Part shown: one piece after another, positions 15,747 through 24,778 of the stretch
Position numbering within the stretch: the stretch's first letter is position 1
How the letters are laid out: each line of letters starts with the position of its first letter
Source of the DNA: Rossellomorea aquimaris
GTDB lineage: Bacteria > Bacillota > Bacilli > Bacillales > Bacillaceae_B
Direction: 5' to 3'
NCBI RefSeq assembly: GCF_003315075.1
Contig: NZ_QNRJ01000001.1
Span: forward strand, 229,158-293,157
DNA: 64,000 bases
Notes under the pieces: model-generated
The model's input: only the letters and a program-made list of their open reading frames with translations
Database searches by the model: none
What the model was told of the DNA's origin: nothing
Made by a program: the position numbers and the translations under genes

Positions 15747-17372
15747 ATGAAGAAGCTATTATCAGTTTTTTTAGTAGGAATGCTCTTGTTTGTGTTGGCA
15801 GCTTGTACAGCTACAAAGGATGCAGGCAGTGAGTCAAGCAGTGGAGACAGTAAGAAAGAAAATGCAGGAAAGGTTCTTCACTTGAATAATGGTGCTGAAC
15901 CAACGTCTTTTGATCCTCCCATTGGGTTCGACTCCTACTCCTGGACAGCATTAAACAATTTAATGGAGGGGATGACGCGCTTAAACGCCAATCATGAACC
16001 CGAAGCAGCAATGGCAGAAAAATGGGACGTCTCTGAAGACGGAAAAGTATACACGTTCCACATTCGTGATAATGCCAAATGGTCTAATGGTGATGATGTA
16101 ACCGCCGGAGACTTCGTTTTTGCTTGGAAACGTCTGTTGAATCCGGAAACGGGATCACCGGCTGCCTTCTTAGGTTACTTCATTGAAGGTGGAGAAGCCT
16201 TCAATACAGGGAAAGGATCCGCTGATGAAGTGAAGGTAGCGGCAAAGGACGAGAAAACATTTGAGGTCACTCTTACCAGCCCACAAGCGTATTTCTTAAG
16301 CGTCATTGCGAATCCAGCGTTCTTCCCGATCAATGAGAAGGTGGCTACTGAAAACCCTGAGTGGTTTGCAGAAGCAGATACATTCGTAGCAAATGGGCCG
16401 TTTAAGCTGACTGAATGGGAGCATGACAGCCACTTTGTTATGGAGAAGAATGATCAATATTGGGATAAAGATTCAGTGAAATTGGATAAAGTCCACTGGG
16501 CAATGGTGAACGATACAAACACCGATTATCAATTATTCAAAACAGGTGAGTTGGATACAGCCGATGTACCGGCTGATCTAAGTAAACAGTTATTCGAAGA
16601 AGGTAAAGTCAATGTAGAGGATCAAGCAGGAACCTACTTCTACCGTTTCAACTTAGAAAAAGAGCCTTTCCAAAACCAAAACATCCGTAAAGCATTTGCC
16701 ATGGCGGTAGATCAACAGCAAATGGTCGACTACGTGACAAAGAACAAAGAAAAAGCAGCATACGGCTTCGTATCAAAAGGTTTTAAAGACCCTTCAGGAA
16801 AAGACTTCCGGGAAGCGAATGGAGATTTAGTGAATACAGATATCGAAGAAGCGAAAGCCCTTCTGAAAAAAGGAATGGAAGAAGAAGGATACGATAAACT
16901 ACCTGAAGTAACCTTAACGTACAGCACTAGTGATACACATCAGAAAATCGCTGAAGCCCTTCAACAAATGTTCAAGGAAAATTTAGAGGTAGACGTTAAA
17001 TTGGCCAATATGGAATGGAACGTATTCCAGGACGAACAAAAAGCATTGAAGTTCCAATTATCACGAAGCTCATTCCTGGCAGACTACGCAGACCCGATCA
17101 ACTTCCTGGAGAACTTCCAAACAGGGCATTCCATGAACCGAACAGGTTGGAGCAATGAAAAGTTTGACAGCTTAATCAAACAAGCCATGAATGAAGCAGA
17201 TGAATCGAAACGCTTCGAATTAATGTATGAAGCAGAGAAAATCTTAATGGATGAAATGCCGATCATTCCAATCCACTTCTACAACCACGTGTATTTACAA
17301 AATGAAGATGTATCCGGCATCGTTCGCCATCCAGTTGGATATATGGAATTAAAATGGGCAGACAAGAAATAG
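15747..17372 (+). CDS. dppE: Peptide-binding lipoprotein DppE
   Basis: 541 residues, extracellular substrate-binding subunit (SBP family 5). A lipoprotein signal MKKLLSVFLVGMLLFVLAAC ends in the lipobox LAAC with Cys20 for lipidation. The mature protein has LNNGAEPTSFDPP, the family motif MAEKWDVSEDGKVYTFHIRD and FAWKRLLNP typical of OppA/DppE. In bacilli DppE also carries haem precursor and murein tripeptide. ATG 15747 follows AGGGGG; an in-frame TTG at 15714 would bury the signal and is rejected. Confidence 0.95.
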   Translation: MKKLLSVFLVGMLLFVLAACTATKDAGSESSSGDSKKENAGKVLHLNNGAEPTSFDPPIGFDSYSWTALNNLMEGMTRLNANHEPEAAMAEKWDVSEDGKVYTFHIRDNAKWSNGDDVTAGDFVFAWKRLLNPETGSPAAFLGYFIEGGEAFNTGKGSADEVKVAAKDEKTFEVTLTSPQAYFLSVIANPAFFPINEKVATENPEWFAEADTFVANGPFKLTEWEHDSHFVMEKNDQYWDKDSVKLDKVHWAMVNDTNTDYQLFKTGELDTADVPADLSKQLFEEGKVNVEDQAGTYFYRFNLEKEPFQNQNIRKAFAMAVDQQQMVDYVTKNKEKAAYGFVSKGFKDPSGKDFREANGDLVNTDIEEAKALLKKGMEEEGYDKLPEVTLTYSTSDTHQKIAEALQQMFKENLEVDVKLANMEWNVFQDEQKALKFQLSRSSFLADYADPINFLENFQTGHSMNRTGWSNEKFDSLIKQAMNEADESKRFELMYEAEKILMDEMPIIPIHFYNHVYLQNEDVSGIVRHPVGYMELKWADKK

Positions 17373-17463
17373 GTGCTTGAACTAAGAGTGAGTGGAGAAG
17401 ACGCAAGGCTGTTTGAAGCCTTGCGTTTGCTCCCTCTTTTTCTACGAAAGGGGTAGACAGCTT

Positions 17464-18402
17464 GTGGTGATAAAACCGTTAAGACTCAAAAAAGGGGATA
17501 CAATAGGAATCATTGCTCCTGCAAGCCCTCCGAAATCTGAACCATTAAAAAAAGCCTTATCCTTTCTTGAAGAATTAGGTTTGGACATAAAACTGGGGAA
17601 ATCCGTTCATAAGAAATATGGGTACCTGGCAGGTTATGATCAAGAACGGATAGAAGATATCCATATGATGTTCAGAGACCGTGACGTTAAAGCCATCATT
17701 TGTGCTTGCGGCGGTTTTGGCACAGGACGGATCGTATCCCGATTGGATTACAACTTAATAGGGGAAAACCCGAAAATCTTTTGGGGATATAGTGATATCA
17801 CTTTTTTACATACAGCGATTCATCAACAAACAGGACTCGTTACGTTTCATGGTCCTATGTTAAGTTCAGATATTGGTCTTTCGGATGTACATGCATTAAC
17901 GACGAATTCCTTCCAACAGTTGTTTCGTTCGGAAGCCATCGAATATACAAACAAACTTTCCATGTTGGAAACGGTTGTAGAAGGCGCAGCAAGCGGACCT
18001 GTAATAGGTGGAAACCTTACCTTATTGGTAAGCACATTAGGTACTCCTTTTGAAGTGGATACAAAAGGCAAAATCCTATTTATCGAGGATATCGATGAAG
18101 AACCTTATAAAGTGGACCGAATGATGAATCAGCTGAAAATGGCGGGGAAATTTCATGACGCATCCGGTGTCATCATCGGGGATTTCAAAAACTGTGTGCC
18201 AGAAAAACGCGAACAATCCCTGACTCTCGATGAGGTGCTCAAAGAACATATTTTAGATGCAGGCAAACCTGCATTAAAAGGATTTCATATCGGTCATTCT
18301 TCCCCAAGTATCGCCATACCATTAGGAAGCATAGGACGAATGAATACGTATAACCAAACATTCATTGTAGAAACTGGCATAAGAGAGGATGAGAATAAGT
18401 GA
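17464..18402 (+). CDS. ykfA: Murein peptide LD-carboxypeptidase YkfA
   Basis: About 312 residues, S66 family. It removes the terminal D-Ala from murein tetrapeptides in the cytoplasm. FWGYSDIT holds the nucleophile Ser, FIEDIDEEPYKVDRM the catalytic Glu and FHIGHSSPSIA the His. Segments such as ACGGFGTGRI and FHGPMLS match B. subtilis YkfA closely. I take GTG 17464 (or GTG 17467), with AAAGGGG about ten bases upstream; a frame reaching back to 17392 has no ribosome site. It overlaps ykfB by four bases (GTGA). Confidence 0.93.
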   Translation: MVIKPLRLKKGDTIGIIAPASPPKSEPLKKALSFLEELGLDIKLGKSVHKKYGYLAGYDQERIEDIHMMFRDRDVKAIICACGGFGTGRIVSRLDYNLIGENPKIFWGYSDITFLHTAIHQQTGLVTFHGPMLSSDIGLSDVHALTTNSFQQLFRSEAIEYTNKLSMLETVVEGAASGPVIGGNLTLLVSTLGTPFEVDTKGKILFIEDIDEEPYKVDRMMNQLKMAGKFHDASGVIIGDFKNCVPEKREQSLTLDEVLKEHILDAGKPALKGFHIGHSSPSIAIPLGSIGRMNTYNQTFIVETGIREDENK

Positions 18403-19478
18403 AGATCCATCAATTGGAAACATTCCGAACAGCTGTCCCGTTGCATACCCCTTTTAAAACGGCGTTACGCACCGTTGAAGTGGCAGAAGGCATCGTTGTG
18501 AAGTTAACGTGTGATGACGGGACTGTTGGCTGGGGAGAAGCTCCCCCGACAGTCGTGATTACAGGGGACAGCCTATCAAGCATTGAGTGGGCCATACAAC
18601 AAGTGATCAAGCCGGCCATCATAGGGAAGAGTCTCTTAAATTATGAACAGCTCTTTCAACAATTACATTCTCTACTTATCCGTAATTCAAGCGCAAAGGC
18701 AGCTGTAGATATGGCCTTATATGATTGCCTTTCTCAGCATTGCAATCTTCCACTCTATCAATTTCTTGGCGGGTACCGTCATGAGCTGGAGACTGATTAT
18801 ACTGTGAGCGTTAATAGCCCAAAGGAAATGGGGGAGGATGCAGAAGCCTATGTGAAGCAAGGCTTTAACGTACTGAAGGTCAAAGTGGGAAAAGATGATA
18901 TCGAGACGGATATTAAAAGAATTCATGAGATACGCCAGCGAATCGGGTACGATATCAAAATTCGACTGGATGCTAATCAAGGCTGGGAATCGAAATCCGC
19001 TGTCAAAGCGATTCGCAAACTGGAAGACCTTGATCTTAATATTGAATTAGTCGAGCAGCCAGTACCTGCTCATGACATTGAAGGGCTGAAAAGAGTCACT
19101 GATGGAGTGGATACACTGATTATGGCAGATGAGAGTGTTTTTACACCATATCAAGCATTTGAGGTGTTAAAAACCCGCAGCGCAGACATGATCAATATTA
19201 AACTCATGAAAGCAGGGGGCATCTATTACGCTCAGAAAATTAACGACCTCGCGGAGGTTTGTGGTGTCGAATGTATGGTAGGGAGCATGATTGAAACGCG
19301 CCTCGGGATTACGGCCGCAGCTCATTTTGCAGCAAGCAAGAAAAATGTCACCCGATTTGATTTCGACGCCCCTCTTATGTTGGCAAAAGATATAGTAGTG
19401 GGAGGCATTGAATATAACGGTCGAATGATAACGATGCCCACCCAACCTGGATTAGGGATAGAGAGAGTACTAGTTTAA
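18399..19478 (+). CDS. ykfB: L-Ala-D/L-Glu epimerase YkfB
   Basis: 359 residues, enolase superfamily, muconate-lactonising subgroup. It epimerises L-Ala-D-Glu from murein to L-Ala-L-Glu, making it digestible. All known catalytic and metal residues are at the same numbers as in B. subtilis: Lys160 and Lys162 (LKVKV), Asp191 (RLDANQG), Glu219 (LVEQP), Asp244 (MADES) and Lys268 (NIKLMKAGG). It starts at GTG 18399 inside the ykfA stop; AGAGAGGATGAG provides the ribosome site. The function is secure. Confidence 0.97.
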   Translation: MKIHQLETFRTAVPLHTPFKTALRTVEVAEGIVVKLTCDDGTVGWGEAPPTVVITGDSLSSIEWAIQQVIKPAIIGKSLLNYEQLFQQLHSLLIRNSSAKAAVDMALYDCLSQHCNLPLYQFLGGYRHELETDYTVSVNSPKEMGEDAEAYVKQGFNVLKVKVGKDDIETDIKRIHEIRQRIGYDIKIRLDANQGWESKSAVKAIRKLEDLDLNIELVEQPVPAHDIEGLKRVTDGVDTLIMADESVFTPYQAFEVLKTRSADMINIKLMKAGGIYYAQKINDLAEVCGVECMVGSMIETRLGITAAAHFAASKKNVTRFDFDAPLMLAKDIVVGGIEYNGRMITMPTQPGLGIERVLV

Positions 19479-19500
19479 ATAACCACGAGGGGGAATTAAT

Positions 19501-20424
19501 ATGACGACAAAAGCGCTAATAGCAGTTCCCGTATCAACCGTATGGACATCCAAGTATTCAGCCCGTGATTTGGATTCACCTGCCGTTTCCAATCCCGTGC
19601 AAATCAACGAATGGTTAGATTCTTTGACACATGAATCCCGGTTGGCTCTTTGCGATGAAAACCGCATACAATCTCAAGCTTTATTCGGCCAGGAAGTATT
19701 GGTGATGGAAGAGGAGGACGGTTGGTCTCATGTGATCATTCCGGACCAGGCTACATCGAAAGACGATCAAGGATACCCTGGTTGGGTCCCCAGCGATCAG
19801 CTTTCACTTGGGGAGTTACCTCAAAAGGATACATATGCCATAGTCACTAGCAAATTCACGAATTTAATCAATGAAGAGAATGAGGTGGAATTGGCACTCA
19901 GTTTCCAAACGATTTTACCCGTTGTGAAAGAGCATGATCATGTTATCGAAGTTATGACTCCGTTAGGTACACGCTTCTTAAAACAGAAAGATGTGATCAT
20001 CTCAACCACAAAGGTTAACGATCAAAAGGGTAGCGGCCAAGACATCGTCAATTCCGGAAGAACATTTCTTGATCTTCCTTACTTATGGGGAGGGATGTCG
20101 AGCTATGGATTTGATTGCTCAGGCTTCAGCTATACCATGTGCAAGGCGAATGGTTATCTGATTCCCCGAGATGCAAATGACCAGGCAAAAGCCGGAAAAG
20201 AAGTAGCACTGGATCAATTAGAGCCTGGTGATCTTTTATTTTTTGCTTATGAAGAAGGGAAGGGGAGCATTCATCACGTAGGGATCTATCATGGTGACGG
20301 AAAGATGATCCACTCTCCCAATACAGGGAAAACCATTGAAACTCTTTCCCTGAAAGGTACCTATTACGAGAAAGAGCTATGTATGGCAAGACGTTACTGG
20401 GAGGAAACGGAGGAATCATCATGA
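19501..20424 (+). CDS. ykfC: Gamma-D-glutamyl-L-diamino acid endopeptidase YkfC (NlpC/P60)
   Basis: 307 residues with two SH3b-like domains (about 1-170) and an NlpC/P60 cysteine peptidase (about 175-300). The triad is visible: Cys206 (FDCSGF), His259 (HHVGIYHG) and His271 (IHSP). These sit exactly 32 positions earlier than Cys238, His291 and His303 of the B. cereus enzyme. That fits loss of a secretion signal, and none is seen here, so this copy is probably cytoplasmic. It cuts D-Glu from diaminopimelate in imported murein peptides with free L-Ala ends. ATG 19501 follows GAGGGGG. It overlaps ykfD by four bases. Confidence 0.95.
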   Translation: MTTKALIAVPVSTVWTSKYSARDLDSPAVSNPVQINEWLDSLTHESRLALCDENRIQSQALFGQEVLVMEEEDGWSHVIIPDQATSKDDQGYPGWVPSDQLSLGELPQKDTYAIVTSKFTNLINEENEVELALSFQTILPVVKEHDHVIEVMTPLGTRFLKQKDVIISTTKVNDQKGSGQDIVNSGRTFLDLPYLWGGMSSYGFDCSGFSYTMCKANGYLIPRDANDQAKAGKEVALDQLEPGDLLFFAYEEGKGSIHHVGIYHGDGKMIHSPNTGKTIETLSLKGTYYEKELCMARRYWEETEESS

Positions 20425-21425
20425 CGAATCACAAACTACTAGAAGTAAAGGAATTAAAGAAATATTTTCAGCTTGAAAAAGGTAAAATCTTAAAGGCAGT
20501 GGATTGTATTTCATTTGATATCTATAAAGGTGAGACATTCGGTTTAGTAGGGGAATCGGGTTGCGGGAAGTCGACTACAGGCCGCACCATCATCGGTTTG
20601 TATGACAGCACGGATGGGGAAGTCCTGTATGAGGGGAAGAATGTTCATACACTCTCTGAAAAAGAAAAGCTATCCTTTTATAGAAGCATGCAGATGATTT
20701 TCCAGGATCCGTACGCTTCTCTTAATCCCCGTTCAACGGTACGTGAAATTATTGCAGAACCGATGGAGGCCCACAATTTATACCGGGATAAAAAAGAGCA
20801 GATGGAACGTATTTATCAGCTGCTGGAAGATGTCGGACTGAATCGGGATCATGCTAATCGCTATCCCCACGAATTCAGTGGCGGACAGCGTCAGCGTATT
20901 GGCATAGCCCGAGCTCTTGCCCTTAATCCTGATTTCATAATCGCCGATGAACCGATATCTGCTCTGGATGTTTCCGTTCAAGCTCAAATCGTAAACCTAT
21001 TGAAAAAGCTTCAAAAAGAAAAGGGTTTGACCTATTTATTCATTGCTCATGATCTTTCCATGGTCAAGCATATCAGTAACCGCATCGGAGTGATGTATCT
21101 GGGACATATGGTTGAATTAACGGAGAGTAAAGAACTTTATAAAAAACCTCTTCACCCTTATACCCAAGCCTTACTTTCAGCTATCCCCATCCCTGATCCC
21201 GATGTAGAGGATGAGCGTGAACGTATGATCATTCAAGGAGAAATCCCCAGCCCGATCAATCCACCAAGTGGCTGTGTGTTCAGAACCCGTTGTCCTGTAG
21301 CCATGGAAGCGTGCGCCAGCCTGAAACCTAAATGGAAGGAAGTAGAAGAACAGCACTTTGTTGCTTGTCACTTGTACGACAATGAAATCACCAAGGATCA
21401 TGACGAAGTAGCGGTCACAAAGTAA
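20421..21425 (+). CDS. ykfD: Oligopeptide ABC transporter ATP-binding protein YkfD
   Basis: 334 residues, OppF-type ATPase. Walker A GESGCGKSTTGR, Q-loop QMIFQDPYASLNPRSTVREII, signature EFSGGQRQRIGIARAL, Walker B FIIADEPISALDVS and switch His in FIAHDLSMVKH are intact. The C-terminal GCVFRTRCPVAMEAC with a later CH gives the four-cysteine extension. It completes the transporter with DppB, DppC and DppD. It starts at ATG 20421, inside the ykfC stop, behind CGGAGGA; an in-frame start at 20379 lies deep in ykfC and is rejected. Confidence 0.95.
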   Translation: MTNHKLLEVKELKKYFQLEKGKILKAVDCISFDIYKGETFGLVGESGCGKSTTGRTIIGLYDSTDGEVLYEGKNVHTLSEKEKLSFYRSMQMIFQDPYASLNPRSTVREIIAEPMEAHNLYRDKKEQMERIYQLLEDVGLNRDHANRYPHEFSGGQRQRIGIARALALNPDFIIADEPISALDVSVQAQIVNLLKKLQKEKGLTYLFIAHDLSMVKHISNRIGVMYLGHMVELTESKELYKKPLHPYTQALLSAIPIPDPDVEDERERMIIQGEIPSPINPPSGCVFRTRCPVAMEACASLKPKWKEVEEQHFVACHLYDNEITKDHDEVAVTK

Positions 21426-21439
21426 AGGATGAATAGTGG

Positions 21440-22231
21440 ATGAATGGAAAATTATTAGAGGTAAAAATTCTGGACGCTATTGATAAATGTATGGGCAGGG
21501 TCAGTGTAGCCATTGACCTGCCATCACGCTCCATCCAAATCAATGATGATACTCCATATCCGGCCGCAAGTTTAATCAAGGTTCCGATCTTACTTGAAGG
21601 CTTTCGTCAGGCAGAGCAGGGGGGAATCTGCTTAAATGAAACGGTAATGGTCCCTAAAGAGGATAGAGTGGGAAGGGCAGGCGTGTTGTCAGCACTCTCC
21701 GGAAATATGTCGTTGACGGTAGAAGACCTCCTCACACTCATGATCATTGTGTCGGATAACACCGCAACGAATCTCTTGATCGACCGTATAGGGGCAGAAG
21801 CAATCAATAACCTTTGTAATTCTTTAGCATTAAAACACACGAAGCTTAGCCGGAAATTGATGGATTTTCAATCAATGGAACAAGGGTATGACAATTTGAC
21901 CTCTGCTTCTGATATCATCACCTGCTTGCGGATACTGGACCAGAGCCCACTATTCAGTGAGCAGAGCCGTGAAAAGATGCTATCAATTTTGCATCAGCAG
22001 CAATTTGATACCAAGCTGCCGGCAAGAATCGACAGGGAAAGAGTCTTTATAGCAAACAAAACAGGGGAATTACCTGGGGTTGAACATGATTGTGCCATTG
22101 TTCGATGTAATCAAAAAACTGCCTACATAGCTGTATTAATTGATGGTCTTGAGGAAAACGAATCTGCGCGAGGCACCATTGCGGAAATCGGTAAGCTTCT
22201 ATATGATTATTTAACTAAGCCTGATTTGTAA
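21440..22231 (+). CDS. Class A beta-lactamase-like serine hydrolase (no Omega-loop Glu seen)
   Basis: 263 residues. The SxxK motif is ASLIK, the SDN motif is VSDNTATN and the KTG motif is NKTGELPGVEHD, so the fold is that of class A beta-lactamases and related peptidases. The Omega loop that should carry ExxLN reads KLMDFQSMEQGYDN, without the deacylating Glu. No signal peptide is present. I therefore infer a cytoplasmic peptidase or esterase rather than antibiotic resistance. It begins 14 bases after ykfD and ends the operon, so a role in processing imported peptides is likely. This gene is an addition to the B. subtilis order. Confidence 0.8.
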   Translation: MNGKLLEVKILDAIDKCMGRVSVAIDLPSRSIQINDDTPYPAASLIKVPILLEGFRQAEQGGICLNETVMVPKEDRVGRAGVLSALSGNMSLTVEDLLTLMIIVSDNTATNLLIDRIGAEAINNLCNSLALKHTKLSRKLMDFQSMEQGYDNLTSASDIITCLRILDQSPLFSEQSREKMLSILHQQQFDTKLPARIDRERVFIANKTGELPGVEHDCAIVRCNQKTAYIAVLIDGLEENESARGTIAEIGKLLYDYLTKPDL

Positions 22232-22285
22232 AAAAAGCGGCTTAGCCTGATTTGAATTTTCGCTATTCCTCGAAAAACTTTACCA

Positions 22286-22322
22286 TAAGAAAAGCATCCT
22301 AAAACTTCTGGATGCTTTTTGA
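22286..22322. terminator. Bidirectional terminator
   Basis: The stem AAAAGCATCC / GGATGCTTTTT has a ten-base loop. It ends the dpp-ykf operon and also the convergent RsbR-like gene, whose stop lies within it. Confidence 0.88.
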
Positions 22323-23123
22323 CTTTTGCAAATGTATAAGTGCTGTATGGAGACTTGCGAACATCGGAATATGCTTCAATACGATGCCCAGGTTGACCAT
22401 GGTTTGAGCGATTTGTGGCCTAATGCCTGTCAGGATTGCTTGAATTCCAGCTAATTTAAGCGCAGCTACCACTTTGATGAGTTGATCGGCTACCATTGTA
22501 TCCACAACCGACACTCCGGACAAATCTATAATCAGATAATGCAGCTCCATTGAAGCTCCTTCTGATAGTGCCCTTTCCATTAAATCCTTCGCACGTCCTG
22601 AATTTATATCTCCTATAAGAGGAAGTATGGCAATCGTCTTTGTCACTTTCACAATCGGTATAGAAAGCTCAGAGCTGACCGTTCCTGCAAGGGAATGAGA
22701 ATAAGAAACCGTAAGGCGATAAATGGCTTGATCCACACCAGAATGAAAAAGAGAAAGAATATCATAAAACGTTTCTAAGGACAGTTCATTCTCTATTGCA
22801 TTAGTTTTTATTATTTTTCCAATTTCATGCCGAAAGTAATGAAGATCTTCCAGCGCTACTTCAAGTGAAACTTCCAACTGCTTAAATAAAGTAACAGAAG
22901 AACATGCCCATCCTTCAATAGATTGTTGAATATCATGAGAACGCAGGGACTGGGCTAAAAGCTCAATCATTTCTCCTCTCCATTTTCGCAGAGGTACATT
23001 TACATTATTAGGGTAAGGAGTATTTTCGTTTGTTCTTTCTTGAATCAATGTCACTTTAGAATCTACTATGATGTGAATGAATTCAAGATACTTGTTTTCG
23101 TCATGAATTGCGTTCATCGACAT
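22299..23123 (-). CDS. RsbR-like stressosome protein (N-globin plus STAS)
   Basis: 274 residues. Residues about 1-150 form the helical RsbR N-terminal (globin-like) domain. The carboxy 120 residues are a STAS domain with LIIDLSGVSVVDTMVADQL and AILTGIRPQIAQTMVNLGI. The Thr in VDTMVA and the Thr in AQTM match the two RsbT-phosphorylated threonines of RsbR. It should assemble in the stressosome that controls sigma-B. ATG 23123 follows AGGAGGTTATCAG; the longer frame to 23201 has no ribosome site. It is away from an rsb operon, as RsbR paralogues usually are. Confidence 0.9.
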   Translation of the reverse strand: MSMNAIHDENKYLEFIHIIVDSKVTLIQERTNENTPYPNNVNVPLRKWRGEMIELLAQSLRSHDIQQSIEGWACSSVTLFKQLEVSLEVALEDLHYFRHEIGKIIKTNAIENELSLETFYDILSLFHSGVDQAIYRLTVSYSHSLAGTVSSELSIPIVKVTKTIAILPLIGDINSGRAKDLMERALSEGASMELHYLIIDLSGVSVVDTMVADQLIKVVAALKLAGIQAILTGIRPQIAQTMVNLGIVLKHIPMFASLHTALIHLQKSKSIQKF

Positions 23124-23461
23124 CTGATAACCTCCTACTGGATCAAAACTACGAGTTTCACAATTATGTAAATATATTTGGAAAAAGGATAGAGGAAACA
23201 CTGGATATTATGTTATGCTTTTCAATAAGGAGTACATAAGCAATGATACTAAATGAGGACGTATAGAGTCTCACGAAGAGATCACTCTACAATAAGAAGA
23301 TTCACAACATGATGAAGATTAAAGAGTAGGTCATTTAAATACTTTCCTACCATTCTATTATATCGAATAATACCATTTGGGAATGTTTCTGTTTAGCCAC
23401 CCTCTAATAGAGTTTACACATTGCTTTTCTGCCATTAAGGTTCAGAAAGGGGTACTTAGGA
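23124..23461. other. Intergenic region between RsbR-like and XRE-PAS genes
   Basis: 338 bases carry the divergent promoters. A seven-codon frame after AAGGAGTACATAAGCA (about 23243) is the only gene-like element and is too small to call. No clear sigma-B promoter, repeat or riboswitch was seen. Confidence 0.4.
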
Positions 23462-24019
23462 TTGAATAAAAGAACTTGGCTTATTAAGTTGAGAAAAATG
23501 AAAAAGATGACCCAACAGGAAGTGGCTTCGAAAGCTTTCATTGAAAGGTCCTACTATGCCCAAATCGAGAATGGCATCCGCAAACCGAGCAGTGAGGTCA
23601 CTGTCAAGCTGGGTGAAGTATTGGACTTCCACGCATCCAGCTTTAATCTCGAGGAAAATCCATTCTCGATTGCTTTAAAGAATGCACCTGTCGTGCTCGC
23701 ACATTGTGATACTCAATTACGCTATACCTGGATCTTTAATACTCCTGATCTTGTTCCAGACGATCATATTGGAAAAACCGACATAGAGCTTGATAATAAT
23801 GAAGGGAATAGGGCATTAATGAAATTGAAAGAGGAAGTATTAGAAGTAAAGGCCCCCATCAATCGAGTGATCTCGATTCCTTTAAAAACAGGAACGATTT
23901 CCTATAATGTATACGCCCACCCCTTGTTAAATGAAGAAGGCACCCTTATCGGTGTCGCCACTGCTTCTACTGAAATACATATCTCCAACCCTAAAGATGG
24001 GCTCAACAAGCATACATAA
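23462..24019 (+). CDS. XRE-family regulator with C-terminal PAS-like domain
   Basis: 185 residues. Residues 5-62 are a Cro/CI helix-turn-helix (KKMTQQEVASKAFIERS, IENGIRKPSS). Residues about 75-175 read LAHCDTQLRYTWIFNTP, then IGKTDIEL and IGVATASTEI, resembling the PAS fold used in light or small-molecule sensing. The combination suggests a ligand-responsive repressor. The start is TTG 23462 with AAAGGGG about nine bases upstream. Targets are unknown, and the copper genes follow only after a terminator. Confidence 0.8.
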   Translation: MNKRTWLIKLRKMKKMTQQEVASKAFIERSYYAQIENGIRKPSSEVTVKLGEVLDFHASSFNLEENPFSIALKNAPVVLAHCDTQLRYTWIFNTPDLVPDDHIGKTDIELDNNEGNRALMKLKEEVLEVKAPINRVISIPLKTGTISYNVYAHPLLNEEGTLIGVATASTEIHISNPKDGLNKHT

Positions 24020-24030
24020 TGAATCGATAC

Positions 24031-24068
24031 AAAAGGCGTGCATCCCAATGAGGAAACACGCTTTTTTT
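24031..24068 (+). terminator. Terminator after XRE-PAS gene
   Basis: A GCGTG / CACGC stem with a 16-base loop is followed by T7. The stem is short but the T-run is good. Confidence 0.65.
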
Positions 24069-24088
24069 ATCAAATCAAATTTCTTTAC

Positions 24089-24105
24089 ATACCATAATGG
24101 GGTAT
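24089..24105 (+). promoter_or_regulatory. CsoR operator candidate 1, upstream of csoR
   Basis: ATACC-N7-GGTAT lies inside the spacer of a likely promoter: TTTACA at 24084-24089, 18 bases, TATATT at 24108-24113. A near-identical site precedes copA. CsoR releases such sites when Cu(I) binds. Confidence 0.65.
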
Positions 24106-24133
24106 AGTATATTGAGAGCGTGGAGGTGGGAAG

Positions 24134-24514
24134 ATGACCACTGAAAAGAATGAAAAAGAACCTGAGATTAACCCATCTGTGATTCAAGAGGAAGAGCGTG
24201 TTATGGATCATGTTGCATGCTCAGACGAACAAGTTCGGAAAAGCCATCATTCTGATAATGTTAAGAAAAACCTTGTAACTCGATTAAATCGGATTGAAGG
24301 TCAAATAAGAGGAATTAAAGGCTTGATTGAGCGAGATACGTATTGTGATGATGTTATTACACAAATATCCGCCACTCAATCCGCCCTCAACAGCGTAGCC
24401 AAAATTCTATTAGAGGGTCATATGAAAACATGTGTTCTTGATCGGATTCAAGAAGGTGACACAGAAGTATTAGATGAAGTCATGGTTACCATTCAAAAAC
24501 TTATGAAAAAATAA
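24134..24514 (+). CDS. csoR: Copper-sensing repressor CsoR
   Basis: 126 residues of the helical CsoR/RcnR family. The Cu(I) ligands are Cys71 (DTYCDD), His96 (EGHMKTC) and Cys100, the same C-H-C spacing as Cys45-His70-Cys74 of B. subtilis CsoR. LVTRLNRIEGQIRGIKGLIE is the DNA-contacting first helix. The protein has about 25 extra amino-terminal residues with Cys29 and a His-rich HVACSDEQ..SHH segment, which is longer than usual. ATG 24134 is preceded by GGAGG seven bases away, so the extension seems genuine. First gene of csoR-copZ-copA. Confidence 0.95.
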   Translation: MTTEKNEKEPEINPSVIQEEERVMDHVACSDEQVRKSHHSDNVKKNLVTRLNRIEGQIRGIKGLIERDTYCDDVITQISATQSALNSVAKILLEGHMKTCVLDRIQEGDTEVLDEVMVTIQKLMKK

Positions 24515-24528
24515 AGGAGTGTTTACAG

Positions 24529-24735
24529 ATGCAAAAAGAATCGTTAACAGTGGAAGGTATGTCTTGCGGACATTGTGTTAAGGCAATTGAAGGCAGTGTT
24601 GGGAAATTAGACGGTGTGAAATCGGTGCAAGTAAGTTTGGAAGACAAGAAAGTAGAAGTTGAATATGATGATTCACAAGTGAAGCTTGATGACATCAAAG
24701 AAACAATCGATGATCAGGGATATGATGTCGTGTAA
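24529..24735 (+). CDS. copZ: Copper chaperone CopZ
   Basis: A 68-residue HMA domain with the Cu(I)-binding GMSCGHC motif at residues 10-16 and the beta-alpha-beta repeat ending DDQGYDVV. It delivers Cu(I) to CopA and to CsoR in the cytoplasm. AAAGGAG precedes ATG 24529, 14 bases after csoR. A small terminator follows, so copA likely also has its own promoter. Confidence 0.96.
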   Translation: MQKESLTVEGMSCGHCVKAIEGSVGKLDGVKSVQVSLEDKKVEVEYDDSQVKLDDIKETIDDQGYDVV

Positions 24736-24739
24736 GGAT

Positions 24740-24769
24740 ACTGTGCTTTCTCAGCACGGTTTTCTTTTA
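24740..24769 (+). terminator. Terminator or attenuator between copZ and copA
   Basis: The stem ACTGTGCT / AGCACGGT with one G-U pair and a five-base loop is followed by TTTCTTTT. It should reduce read-through into copA. Confidence 0.7.
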
Positions 24770-24778
24770 CAATAAAGT

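Noticed and set aside
21440-22231. Antibiotic-resistance beta-lactamase
   Set aside because: SxxK, SDN and KTG are present, but the Omega-loop Glu and a secretion signal are missing and the gene sits in a murein-peptide operon.
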